NCBI GenBank assembly: GCA_043777755.1 | Contig: JAYWHK010000265.1 | Location: 1 to 20,080, forward strand | From: CANHEE01 sp043777755 | GTDB taxonomy: Bacteria; Bacteroidota; Bacteroidia; Chitinophagales; Saprospiraceae | Reading direction: 5' to 3' | Length of the DNA: 20,080 bases | Shown: one piece after another, positions 1-8,247 of the stretch | How the letters are laid out: every line of letters begins with the position of its first letter | How positions within the stretch are numbered: position 1 is the stretch's first letter | Program-made: the position numbers and the translations under genes | The notes under the pieces: generated by a model | Seen by the model: the letters and a program-made list of their open reading frames with translations, nothing else | Told to the model about the DNA's origin: nothing | The model's database searches: none

Positions 1-133
1 ATAAAAAACAATATTTGTTTTTATAGTAAAATATTGATATTTTATTTTTATAAAAATTATAAAAATGTTATAAAATTTTAGTGTCTAAAAAATTTATACC
101 TAAAATTTCAAAAACTGGAACATCGAGTACTTA
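1..133. mobile_element. Candidate end of an insertion-sequence-like element (partial)
   Basis: This AT-rich stretch has no recognisable gene and ends in a 23-bp sequence (111-133) that recurs perfectly, in inverted orientation, at 19981-20003. Just past it a reading frame continues that has lost its 5' part, which fits an element inserted into a gene with its outer edge at about 133. Inside the 23 bp the two flanks mostly differ, apart from a 14-bp stretch (attgatattttatt, 33-46) that recurs inverted at 20054-20067 with different spacing. That is how the two different ends of one IS would look. No transposase sequence is visible, so the identification is inference; a dispersed non-transposon repeat is the alternative. 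Confidence 0.4.
111..133 (+). repeat. 23-bp inverted repeat, left copy
   Basis: The sequence begins aaaactggaacatcg and ends agtactta. It is the exact reverse complement of 19981-20003. The match stops cleanly on both sides: base 110 is a against g, and base 134 is t against a. A perfect 23-mer with this much G and C, found only at the two ends of a 20-kb AT-rich window, is unlikely to be chance. It is read as a terminal inverted repeat. Confidence 0.75.
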
Positions 134-366
134 TATTTTACATTTTTATAGCAGCTGATATTTATGGTAGCCGAGGAGCAAAATCTATAAAAAAAACACT
201 AATTCCTAAAACGGAACTTACCTTCAAAGACAATAAGTTTATGGCAACAGATACGCTGATTTATATTGGGAGAACAAATGGCTATGTTTTTTTATACAAT
301 CGGACAAAAAAGCAAACTGATGTTGTGCCAATGGGCGATATTTTGAAAATAGAAGTGACAAAATGA
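134..366 (+). pseudogene. C-terminal fragment of an unidentified protein, cut by the left repeat
   Basis: The frame that stops at 364-366 stays open upstream to 82, but its first ATG is at 241. The readable part, from about residue FIAADIYGSRG onward, continues through DTLIYIGRTNGYVFLYN and ends DILKIEVTK, a compact beta-strand-like tail. The reading frame runs into the inverted repeat, so the original 5' part is missing and the gene is probably dead. The stop overlaps the next start in ATGA, so the two were probably translated together before the break. A residual product starting at 241 (41 residues) is possible but not supported. The family was not recognised. Confidence 0.6.
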
Positions 367-947
367 ACAGAATAAAACCCAATTGGACACTTTTTTTAGA
401 CCGTGATGGCGTGATTAATTGTCGCACAAATGGACACTTCATTAAAGTTTGGGAAGATTTTGAATGGGAAAAAGGAGCGTTGGAAGCGATTGTCGGAGCA
501 AGTGCTATTTTTGAAAGAATTGTAGTCGTTACGAACCAATCTGGTTTGGAAAAACGTATTTTACCAGAAGAAACCCTTCAAGAAATTCACCAAAACATCA
601 TCAATACAGTAGCAGAAGCTGGTGGAAAAATAGACAAAATCTATTATTGTCCACACAAGGCTTTTTCAAAATGTACTTGCCGAAAACCAAAAACAGGAAT
701 GGCTTTTCAAGCAAAAGAAGATTTTTCTGACATTGATTTCACGCAAAGCGTCATGGTTGGAGATAGCATTTCTGATATGGAATTTGGAAAAGCATTGGGA
801 ATGTATGTTGTTTTGGTAGCTGGAAAAAAAGAAGAGTACGATGCGCAACTCAACGTTTGTGTTGATTTTCGAGCAAAAAATTTATTTAATTTTATTGAAA
901 ATGTAGAAAAAAGTGTACTTTTGTCGAAACAGAACAACACACTTTAA
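363..947 (+). CDS. HAD-IIIA phosphatase with zinc site (GmhB/HisB-N type)
   Basis: A 194-residue cytoplasmic hydrolase of the HAD superfamily, subclass IIIA, whose members dephosphorylate heptose bisphosphate (GmhB) or histidinol phosphate (HisB N-domain). The signatures are in order: motif I LFLDRDG with D13 (nucleophile) and D15, motif II T57-N58-Q59, the R107-K108-P109 segment, and the acidic motif GDSISD with D134 and D138. A zinc loop C96-P-H98-x5-C104-x-C106 is present; as I recall the families, the short x5 spacing is the HisB form and E. coli GmhB has a longer loop, so the substrate cannot be assigned from this alone. The start overlaps the stop of the upstream fragment (ATGA), and the helicase gene begins one base after its stop. 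No sugar or histidine pathway genes are nearby. Confidence 0.85.
   Translation: MNRIKPNWTLFLDRDGVINCRTNGHFIKVWEDFEWEKGALEAIVGASAIFERIVVVTNQSGLEKRILPEETLQEIHQNIINTVAEAGGKIDKIYYCPHKAFSKCTCRKPKTGMAFQAKEDFSDIDFTQSVMVGDSISDMEFGKALGMYVVLVAGKKEEYDAQLNVCVDFRAKNLFNFIENVEKSVLLSKQNNTL
894..923 (+). promoter_or_regulatory. Candidate Bacteroidota promoter for the helicase gene
   Basis: TACTTTTG at 916-923 fits the -7 element TAnnTTTG. A partial -33 element, attg at 894-897, lies 18 bp upstream. It sits inside the 3' end of the phosphatase gene, 25 bp before the helicase ATG, and could drive the helicase separately. A match inside coding sequence may be chance. Confidence 0.35.
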
Positions 948-948
948 T

Positions 949-3900
949 ATGTCAAAACAATTAGAACTCGGCAAACTTTTTCACATCGAAATCGAAAAAA
1001 CCTACGCTTCGGAACAAGAAGAATTGGACAAAATTCATCAATTGTTCAACCTTTTGCAAAAGATTTTTATTGATGTTACACAACAAGAACGTGTACATTT
1101 TACAACGATTTACGCACGGATTGCTTACATTTCGCACAAGTTTGACTTGTCTAATTCTTTACAATACCATACTTACCGTTTCCGAAAAACAACTTTAAAA
1201 AATGCCTACAAAACGCCAGAAGAAATCAATCGAAACTACTTGCTTGGACTCAAAGTTTTAGCAGAAAATGTATCGTTTATTTTTGATGTTTCCACGCCAG
1301 AACATATTGCTTCGCATATTCCTACCGAAGATTTTTTTCCGTTGCAATACGCTGATTTTCAAGAACATATCGCAAAAATAAGAGTTGTCGCCGTTGAAGA
1401 TGATTCTAATAGTGAGTGGCTCATAGCAAAGTCCGAAGAATATCCAGACAAGGTTTTGCGCATCAAATACAATGACCGTCGGAACGAAAATTTCAACCCG
1501 ACCATCAAAGGTATTCGCAATGTTTTTGGCTTTCCAGTTACGCTTAATTTGCTGGAAGTCGTGGTTGATAGCAATGGTATTTTTTATCCAAAAGCCATCG
1601 TTGTTGAGCCTGATTATTTGGTGGACGTTACTTCTATTTCTGAATGTTTCAAAGAAAACAACAAGACAGAACCTCGTCAATATTTATTGTATCGTTTTTT
1701 ACCAAAAATTGCTTCTAAAAGTATTTTGTTGGGAAATATTGCCAATTTTTTCTTAGATGAACTGATTGTCAATCCTGATTTGGACTTCAAAGCTGTTTTT
1801 CCAAAAACATTTCGACTTGCGCCGTTTCAGTTTGCTACGATGAATGACCAAGAAGTTCGTGAAATTTACAGCGATGCACAAGCGCATTTTGCCCATTTGA
1901 AACGGGTAATTTTACAGAGTTTTGAAACAGAAGAATTTCACCGTAAAAATTGTTTCCTCGAACCATCATTTTACTCAGAAACGTATGGTTTGCAAGGTCG
2001 TTTGGATTTACTCCATATTCACCCGACGAATCCTAAGAAAAATGCCATCGTGGAACTCAAAAGCGGAAAACCTTTTCGAGCGAACACTTACGGCATAAGT
2101 CATTCGCATTTTACCCAAACATTGCTCTATGATTTGATGGTAAAATCCGCTTTTGGCGACGATGCCGAACCGCAAAATTTTATTTTATATTCAAAATTAG
2201 ACGACAATCAGTTGCGCTTTGCGCCAGCTTTGCGTCCGCAACAATACGAAGCCTTACAAATTCGGAATCAACTTGTTTTTATTGAACAAAGTTTGATTAA
2301 TTTTAATCGAAAACCAAATGCGCCCAATCCTTTTGAGCGTTTGCAAAGCCATTTTTTTGAAGGTGGCGGTTTTTTAAAACGAGATGTTGAGGTTTTTGAA
2401 AAAATTTATTACGATTTAGATTTTACTGAAAAAAAATATTTCCACGCTTTTGCAAGCCTTGTTGCCCGAGAACATCAGTTGGCAAAAACAGGCATTCAAG
2501 GCGTTGAAAATGCCAATGGTGTTGCTTCTTTGTGGCTCAATCCTTTGGCTGAAAAAGAGGAAAACTATGAAATATTTAGTTTTTTGACCATTCAAAAAAA
2601 TGCGTCACTCGAAGATGATCCAATAATTATTTTTTCTAAAACACAGAAAACCAATGTGTTAGCTAATTTTAGAATTGGCGACATTGCCGCTTTATATCCT
2701 GTGGTGACTGATGAAAACGAGGCTGATGTTTTGAAAAACCAAGTTTTTAAAGGTACAATAACAGACCTTTCTCCGACGACTGTAACGTTCCGTCTTCGAG
2801 CCAAACAGTTCAATCAAAGTATTTTTCACAATTATCACCATTGGAACATCGAACACGATTTGATGGACAGTAGTTTTATGGGAATGTACCGAGGTTTGCT
2901 TGGTTTTTTTGCTTTTCCAAAAGAAAAAAGAAGTTTAATTTTGACAAGCGAAGCTCCAAGTGTGACTTCAAACGCTGATAGGGTTTTAAATCCCGCCAGC
3001 GTTGAAACTGAAATTACACACGGTAATTTAAATTTATTTTTACAAAAAAATAAAACGCTAACCGATGAACAACGTTCTATTTTTAAAAAAATAGTTCTCG
3101 CAAAAGATTATTTTTTACTTTGGGGCCCGCCAGGAACAGGTAAAACAAGCGTAATGTTGCGTCATTTGACAGAATATTTGATGCAGCATACTGGCGAAAA
3201 TATCTTGCTGTTGGCTTATACCAATCGAGCTGTTGATGAAATTTGTGAAGCCATTGAAGCCAATGGCGAGCATTTTAAAGATTTTTATTTGCGCATTGGT
3301 TCTCGATATGGAACAGACGAGCGTTTCCATAACAACCTCTTAGACAAGCAGTTAGAAGGTGTAAATCGCCGTGACGAACTGCGGGCTGTCATAGATGGTT
3401 GTCGAATGTTTGTCGCAACGGTCGCTTCAATGAATGGCAAACCAGAACTTTTGCAGCTCAAAAAATTTGATACCATTATCATTGACGAAGCCTCCCAAAT
3501 CCTTGAACCTCAGATTATTGGCTTGCTGCCAAAATTCAAGCGTTTTGTACTGATTGGCGACCATCGTCAGTTGCCAGCGATTGTGTCACAACCTGAAAAA
3601 GATACGGAAGTAGCAGACGAAAGTTTGCGAAAAATTGGCTTAGTCAATTTGCGAAATTCTCTTTTCGAGCGAATGTACCATCGTTGTATTGAAAACAATT
3701 GGCATCATGCCTATGACCAACTCAGTCATCAAGGACGAATGCACAGCGAAATTGTAGCATTTCCGAGCAAGTATTTTTATGGAAAAAACCTCCATATTTT
3801 GCCAGAAGGAATCAACGATTTTCAGTTAAAAAACCTTGATTACCAATACGATACAGCAAAAAATGACGAAACAAGATTGGCGACCCGTCGCAAACTTTTT

Positions 3901-4353
3901 TTTCACACCAAAAGAGATACTGAATCACAAAACACAAAAGTCAATCACCACGAAGCCAATTTGGTAGGCGATATTATCATACAATTGCAACAATTATATG
4001 AAAAAAATGGCTTGGTGCTTTCTCGCAGCAGCATTGGTGTGATTACGCCTTACCGTGCGCAAATCGCTCAGATTCAACAGGTTTTGCAAGAAAAAAAATT
4101 ACCAATTTCGCTGATTACAGTAGATACAGTAGAGCGTTATCAAGGCGGTGCAAGGGATATTATTATTTTGTCGCTTTGTACAAACCACGCTTCGCAAGTA
4201 AAATCTTTGGTTTCTCTTTCCGATGATGGTATTGACCGAAAACTTAACGTTGCACTCACTCGAGCCAAACAACAAATCATCGTTTTGGGAAATTCGACCT
4301 TGTTGCAAGAAGTCGGAAGTTATAAAGAGTTGATGGAATGGTTGGAGGAATAA
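949..4353 (+). CDS. Dna2-like nuclease-helicase (PD-(D/E)XK nuclease fused to SF1 helicase)
   Basis: The 1134-residue protein joins an unrecognised N-terminal region (about 1-250), a RecB/Dna2-type nuclease (about 260-400) and a superfamily 1 helicase of the UPF1/DNA2 group (about 690-1134). Nuclease motifs are GRLD with D353, ELKSGK with E369 and K371, and Q390-x3-Y394. The usual upstream motif histidine (GxxH) appears to be N266 in GNIAN, and no four-cysteine iron-sulfur set is visible. Helicase motifs are Walker A GPPGTGKT (726-733), DEAS (D846, E847), GDHRQLP, TPYRAQ, VERYQGG and LNVALTRAK. Such proteins unwind and cut DNA, in repair or in phage defence; which applies here is unknown. ATG 949 was preferred to GTG 913 because it follows the phosphatase stop by one base. 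The last 40 codons are duplicated at 8118-8230, and no terminator follows this copy. Confidence 0.85.
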   Translation: MSKQLELGKLFHIEIEKTYASEQEELDKIHQLFNLLQKIFIDVTQQERVHFTTIYARIAYISHKFDLSNSLQYHTYRFRKTTLKNAYKTPEEINRNYLLGLKVLAENVSFIFDVSTPEHIASHIPTEDFFPLQYADFQEHIAKIRVVAVEDDSNSEWLIAKSEEYPDKVLRIKYNDRRNENFNPTIKGIRNVFGFPVTLNLLEVVVDSNGIFYPKAIVVEPDYLVDVTSISECFKENNKTEPRQYLLYRFLPKIASKSILLGNIANFFLDELIVNPDLDFKAVFPKTFRLAPFQFATMNDQEVREIYSDAQAHFAHLKRVILQSFETEEFHRKNCFLEPSFYSETYGLQGRLDLLHIHPTNPKKNAIVELKSGKPFRANTYGISHSHFTQTLLYDLMVKSAFGDDAEPQNFILYSKLDDNQLRFAPALRPQQYEALQIRNQLVFIEQSLINFNRKPNAPNPFERLQSHFFEGGGFLKRDVEVFEKIYYDLDFTEKKYFHAFASLVAREHQLAKTGIQGVENANGVASLWLNPLAEKEENYEIFSFLTIQKNASLEDDPIIIFSKTQKTNVLANFRIGDIAALYPVVTDENEADVLKNQVFKGTITDLSPTTVTFRLRAKQFNQSIFHNYHHWNIEHDLMDSSFMGMYRGLLGFFAFPKEKRSLILTSEAPSVTSNADRVLNPASVETEITHGNLNLFLQKNKTLTDEQRSIFKKIVLAKDYFLLWGPPGTGKTSVMLRHLTEYLMQHTGENILLLAYTNRAVDEICEAIEANGEHFKDFYLRIGSRYGTDERFHNNLLDKQLEGVNRRDELRAVIDGCRMFVATVASMNGKPELLQLKKFDTIIIDEASQILEPQIIGLLPKFKRFVLIGDHRQLPAIVSQPEKDTEVADESLRKIGLVNLRNSLFERMYHRCIENNWHHAYDQLSHQGRMHSEIVAFPSKYFYGKNLHILPEGINDFQLKNLDYQYDTAKNDETRLATRRKLFFHTKRDTESQNTKVNHHEANLVGDIIIQLQQLYEKNGLVLSRSSIGVITPYRAQIAQIQQVLQEKKLPISLITVDTVERYQGGARDIIILSLCTNHASQVKSLVSLSDDGIDRKLNVALTRAKQQIIVLGNSTLLQEVGSYKELMEWLEE

Positions 4354-4355
4354 TG
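4231..4355 (+). repeat. Direct repeat copy 1: 3' end of the helicase gene
   Basis: This covers helicase codons 1095 to the stop plus two bases (tg). It matches 8118-8230 except for five single-base differences and 12 bp missing from the other copy near its 5' end. All five differences (CGA/CGC, ACC/ACT, TTG/TTA, and GAG/GAA twice) are silent third-position changes. Together the two copies bracket the restriction-modification genes. Confidence 0.92.
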
Positions 4356-4421
4356 TTTTTAAAAAAATTAAAACTTTATGTTTTTTTTTATAAATAAAAT
4401 GAAATAAATATTTGAAAAAAT

Positions 4422-4452
4422 TTTGATATATTTAAGATAATAAATACTTTTG
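4422..4452 (+). promoter_or_regulatory. Bacteroidota promoter of the restriction-modification cassette
   Basis: ttttg holds the -33 element TTTG at 4422-4425, followed by 19 bp and the -7 element TACTTTTG at 4445-4452. This matches the TTTG-N19-TAnnTTTG consensus exactly. Transcription would start near 4460, about 20 bases before the methyltransferase ATG. The cassette therefore carries its own promoter. Confidence 0.7.
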
Positions 4453-4480
4453 CATTGAAAAAAAATCAAATTTAGTATAA

Positions 4481-7441
4481 ATGAATCAAAATAGCATACT
4501 TTCTCAGCTTGACATGAGCAAAGAAAGCGGCTTAGTTTGGGTAGCTCAAACAAGCGATGCTATAAATATATCTGAAATACTCGCCTTACACGAAGCGAAG
4601 AAATATAAGGCAGATGCTGTCTATTTTCGCCGTTTTGAAGATGACAAACCTTCCGTTCCACAAGTTTATATTTACGAAAAAGAATTTGCTGATGCTGATT
4701 TAATCAAAACACATACTGCACTTTGGAGTAGTGGAATCGTTCCTTTCTTTTATATTGTGAGCGATAGCCAAGTAAAAATTTTTAATTGTAAAAAAAGCGT
4801 TGAAATAAAAAAAGGTGTTTCTGTATCAGACCCCTTAGAAGTCTTATCGTTTATTGGCGATATTCAAAGCCAATTGAATTATAAAAAATACTCTGCTAAA
4901 CTTTTTGACAATGGCACGTTTTGGGAAGAAAATGGTAGCATTTTGAATGTTAAATTTAGTCCTTATCAAAGATTATTGGACGGATTATTGACTGCCAAAA
5001 AAGATTTAGAAAAAAAACTACATCTCAAAAAAAACACAATTAGTAAATTATTGATTATTGGTGTTTTAGTTCGTTATTTAGAAGAAAAACAAGATGCACA
5101 AGGTGTTAAATTATTAGAAATTAACCGTGATTTTTATCTTCAATTTAACGATTGCGAACAGTTCACAGATATTTTAAGAAATGGATATGTCGTTTCTTTT
5201 TTAGAAGAATTAGAGAAAAAATTTAATGGTAATATTTTTCATTTGAGTGATGATGAAAAACAAGAATTAAGTAATACAAATTTAACTTATGTTGCAGCAA
5301 TTTTTGATGCAAAAATAGAAGGCAAGCAATTCGTGGTTTGGGAACTATATTCCTTCAATCACTTGCCGATAGAGTTGATTAGTGGTATTTATGAAGCTTT
5401 TTTGAAAGAACAAAACACGAAAGAAAAAGGAGTTGTTTACACGCCTCCTTACCTTGTCAATGCGTTAATTGACGAATGTATGCCTTTGGGTAAAGCAGAA
5501 ACCTACTTTTCTACGGAAATTTTTAAGATTCTTGACCCTTCATGTGGTTCTAGTATTTTTCTGGTGGCTGCACTCAAACGCATGGTGCAATGGAAAGCAA
5601 TTATATATTATAACGCAACTGGAGAAGTACAATATCCTGATGTTGAAACAATTAAGCGGATTACAAGAAATAATATTTTTGGAACGGATATAGAGGAAGG
5701 AGCTACGCTGATTAGTATTTTCAGCCTTTGTATAGCCTTGTGCGATAAACTTTCGCCTATGCAAATCTTAGAAAATTTGCGTTTTGATGATTTGAGCAAA
5801 AACAATATTCAAACCAAAAATTTCTTTCAATTTTACAATGAAGTAGAAAAAGAAAGTTTTGATTTGGTTATTGGAAATCCGCCGTTTAATGTTTCAAATG
5901 AGTTTTCTAATAAAAGTTATTTGAAATATGTCAAAGAGCAGTATAATGTTATTCCAAGCAAAGCATTAAATGATGATAATTTGGCCTTATTTTTTTTAGA
6001 CAAAACAATAGAATTGACTAAAAAAGATAAAAAACTATGTTTGATTTTACCAGCGGGTGCATTGCTTTACAACAACAACGCATTAACATATCGAACACAT
6101 TTTTTAGAAAAATATCAGGTTAATAAAATCTTTGATTTTACGCATTTGAGCGATAAATTATTTCATGGCTCAACTAATGTTGCGGTCTGTGCTTTAATTG
6201 CAACGAATACACAAAGCGAAAAAAATGATTTATTACATATCATCGTCAAAAGAAACAAAGTTTCAGAGGAACGTTTTTATTTTGAAATAGACCATTATGA
6301 TTTTCACAAAGTGAAATATAATGTTGCCTTAAAAAATCAATATGTTTGGAAAACAAACCTATTGGGCGGCGGGCGTTTGCTAAGATTGATTAACAATTTG
6401 ACTAATTTGCGTAGTTTGGAAGAGTTTTTAACAGAAAAAAAGAAAAATGAAGGTTGGGAATTTGGAGAAGGGTATATTGTTGGAAAAGGTGGTAATAATC
6501 TAGCGATTAATGCAATTCTTTCAAATGGCAGAACAAGAAATTTACATAAAAATGCTAAATGGATTATACATAAGAAAGTTGTTGTAACTGAATCTTTTAC
6601 AGAAAATGGCGAATATGAAACGAAAATAGAAGATAAAACAACTTTTGAATGGCCTCGTCAAAAAACTCAAAAAATTTTCCAACCACCACACATTTTAATC
6701 AAAGAGAATTTAGGAAAAGAGCGTATTCCTATGATTTTTTCTGATGAGTATTTGTGTTTTAAAGATAGCTTCGTTGGAGTTCATGCACCACAAGAGCAAA
6801 GAGATGAATTAAAAAACTTGTATTCATTTCTTGATAAAAATAATGCAACAGGAAGATTTTTGAATATTGCAAGAAGCGGTAAAGCTGGGATTAGTTTATC
6901 TAACTCAATTTTATTAAAAACAGACATTATGTCACTCCCATATCCCGAAAATCCCGAAGACTTAGGGTTAGGATATAGTGAAACGATTGTGAGAGATGAT
7001 GTATTGAATTATTACATCAAATCAAGTGCAAGTAGCGAAAATTCTCCCTTAAATAAAGCCGTAGAAACGCAAGAATTAGTTAAATATGGCGAAGCATTTT
7101 GTCATATTTTAAACCCAATTTACGAAAAAGAAGAACAGAAATGGTTTGTAGGTCATAGCCAAATCATAGATAATAATGTGGTTTATTGTTTTTGTTATGG
7201 TAAGCCAAATGATGATTTTAAATCAAATAAAAATTTCGATTTAAGTAATATTGAGCATTTAATTACGAATAAAAACAATAGAAATATTCGAATAACGAGA
7301 GTTGTAAGGGAATATTTGCACATTGACGGCTATGATGTCTTGGTACTTATCAAGCCCAAGGCATTGCGCTATTGGTTGCAATCCATCGCCTTGCGTGATG
7401 CTGATGAAACTTTTGCTGACCTCAAACGAGCAGGTTTCTAA
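4481..7441 (+). CDS. Eco57I-like N6-adenine DNA methyltransferase of a restriction-modification system
   Basis: A 986-residue protein predicted to methylate adenine and protect host sites. An N-terminal region (about 1-300) includes DAVYFRRF and IYEKEF. The catalytic core follows, with motif I DPSCGS (352-357), the AdoMet-binding loop, and motif IV NPPF (466-469), the adenine N6 signature. A long variable region (about 550-940) probably holds target recognition, and the end RYWLQSIALRDADETFADLKRAGF looks conserved. The size resembles type IIG or fused modification-specificity proteins. No clear D-ExK nuclease pair was seen in its N-terminus, so cutting is assigned to the endonuclease gene that starts 3 bp after the stop. 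The variable region is visibly more AT-rich than the final 120 bp, which suggests exchange of the recognition part. Confidence 0.85.
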   Translation: MNQNSILSQLDMSKESGLVWVAQTSDAINISEILALHEAKKYKADAVYFRRFEDDKPSVPQVYIYEKEFADADLIKTHTALWSSGIVPFFYIVSDSQVKIFNCKKSVEIKKGVSVSDPLEVLSFIGDIQSQLNYKKYSAKLFDNGTFWEENGSILNVKFSPYQRLLDGLLTAKKDLEKKLHLKKNTISKLLIIGVLVRYLEEKQDAQGVKLLEINRDFYLQFNDCEQFTDILRNGYVVSFLEELEKKFNGNIFHLSDDEKQELSNTNLTYVAAIFDAKIEGKQFVVWELYSFNHLPIELISGIYEAFLKEQNTKEKGVVYTPPYLVNALIDECMPLGKAETYFSTEIFKILDPSCGSSIFLVAALKRMVQWKAIIYYNATGEVQYPDVETIKRITRNNIFGTDIEEGATLISIFSLCIALCDKLSPMQILENLRFDDLSKNNIQTKNFFQFYNEVEKESFDLVIGNPPFNVSNEFSNKSYLKYVKEQYNVIPSKALNDDNLALFFLDKTIELTKKDKKLCLILPAGALLYNNNALTYRTHFLEKYQVNKIFDFTHLSDKLFHGSTNVAVCALIATNTQSEKNDLLHIIVKRNKVSEERFYFEIDHYDFHKVKYNVALKNQYVWKTNLLGGGRLLRLINNLTNLRSLEEFLTEKKKNEGWEFGEGYIVGKGGNNLAINAILSNGRTRNLHKNAKWIIHKKVVVTESFTENGEYETKIEDKTTFEWPRQKTQKIFQPPHILIKENLGKERIPMIFSDEYLCFKDSFVGVHAPQEQRDELKNLYSFLDKNNATGRFLNIARSGKAGISLSNSILLKTDIMSLPYPENPEDLGLGYSETIVRDDVLNYYIKSSASSENSPLNKAVETQELVKYGEAFCHILNPIYEKEEQKWFVGHSQIIDNNVVYCFCYGKPNDDFKSNKNFDLSNIEHLITNKNNRNIRITRVVREYLHIDGYDVLVLIKPKALRYWLQSIALRDADETFADLKRAGF

Positions 7442-7444
7442 ACG

Positions 7445-8118
7445 ATGGCAAAATCAAAAACTCCAAACAATATTCCTTTCAAAAACGTATCAAAAGGAAC
7501 ATCTTCTACACAAGCCGATGTAGATAGATTGGAATTGTTTTTAGAAAAATATTTGCCATTTTTCACAAAAGAAAGAGAGATTGAAAAAGGCGAAAGTGAA
7601 AATGTGGTTACAGAAAAACTGTACACTTTTTTACAACGAAAACGTAAGTTCAATGATGAAAAAATAGAATATCCTTTTGAGTTTCAAACTGAAAATATCC
7701 AAAAAGTAAAAAAAGGTCATGATAAAAGAATAGATATTGGGACATACTTGAATACAGCCAATATTGACATGGAGTTTTTTTATTGCATCGAAGCCAAAAT
7801 TTTGCCAACAGGAAAAGGTAGAGAGAAAGAATATGTAAATGGAAAAGGTGGTGCAATTGAAAGATTCAAAAGAGAGGAACACGGAAAAGACAATCGTGGT
7901 AATTTGTTAAAAAACAATGCAATTGTAGCCTATATAAAGCAAAATGACTTCCCATATTGGCAAAATGTAATCAATACTTGATAGATGACGCTGGTTGGAA
8001 TAAAAAAGAACAACTAAAAAAAGAGTATTTTAAATCTATTGCAAAACTCAATTCTGAGCATTTAAGAGTTTCTGATACTACTGTTAAATTGACACATTTT
8101 TGGGTAAAGATTATCTAA
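7445..8118 (+). pseudogene. PD-(D/E)XK restriction endonuclease, frameshifted near the 3' end
   Basis: The first frame encodes 178 residues with a plausible PD-(D/E)XK site, D97 (KRIDIG) and E116-A-K118 (CIEAKIL), which supports a nuclease partner for the adjacent methyltransferase. It stops at 7979-7984 with tga tag directly after NVINT. From 7978 another frame stays open to TAA 8116-8118 and reads LIDDAGWNKKEQLKKEYF and then SEHLRV and LTHFWVKII, which looks like the natural C-terminus of such nucleases. One missing base near acttg (7976-7980) explains this; restoring it gives about 224 residues. Nuclease residues lie before the break, so a truncated enzyme might fold, but loss of restriction is more likely. 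A sequencing error would give the same picture. The final TAA touches the second helicase-tail repeat. Confidence 0.75.
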
Positions 8119-8230
8119 TTGACCGCAAACGCACTCGAGCCAAACAACAAATCATCGTTTTGGGAAATTCGACTTTGTTACAAGAAGTCGGAAGTTATAA
8201 AGAATTGATGGAATGGTTGGAAGAATAATG
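8118..8230 (+). repeat. Direct repeat copy 2: orphan helicase 3' end
   Basis: In frame it reads IDRKRTRAKQQIIVLG and on to MEWLEE with stop 8226-8228, the last 36 codons of the helicase minus LNVA of motif VI. It has no start codon or upstream helicase sequence and cannot make a helicase. It begins on the last base of the endonuclease stop codon and ends at taatg, exactly like copy 1. The transcription terminator expected after a helicase gene follows this copy, which suggests this is the ancestral 3' end and copy 1 arose by duplication when the cassette arrived. Confidence 0.9.
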
Positions 8231-8247
8231 AAAAGCATTAAAAACAT

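Noticed and set aside
913..948. GTG start at 913 for the helicase gene
   Set aside because: It would overlap the phosphatase gene by 35 bases and span the candidate promoter. ATG 949 directly follows the phosphatase stop and begins a normal N-terminus.
1258..1680. Long minus-strand open frame inside the helicase gene, and similar antisense frames in lon and gyrB
   Set aside because: Their translations have no family resemblance and are shadows of strong plus- or minus-strand genes with full motif sets.
4356..4480. Short coding sequence in the gap between helicase and methyltransferase
   Set aside because: The gap is extremely AT-rich with stops in all frames and is explained by the cassette promoter.
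7970..7990. Programmed -1 frameshift in the endonuclease gene
   Set aside because: The junction (aatacttgatag) has no slippery heptamer, and no downstream stimulatory structure was seen. A one-base deletion is simpler.
8118..8228. Orphan helicase tail as a functional small gene
   Set aside because: There is no start codon or upstream sequence of its own, and motif VI is partly deleted.
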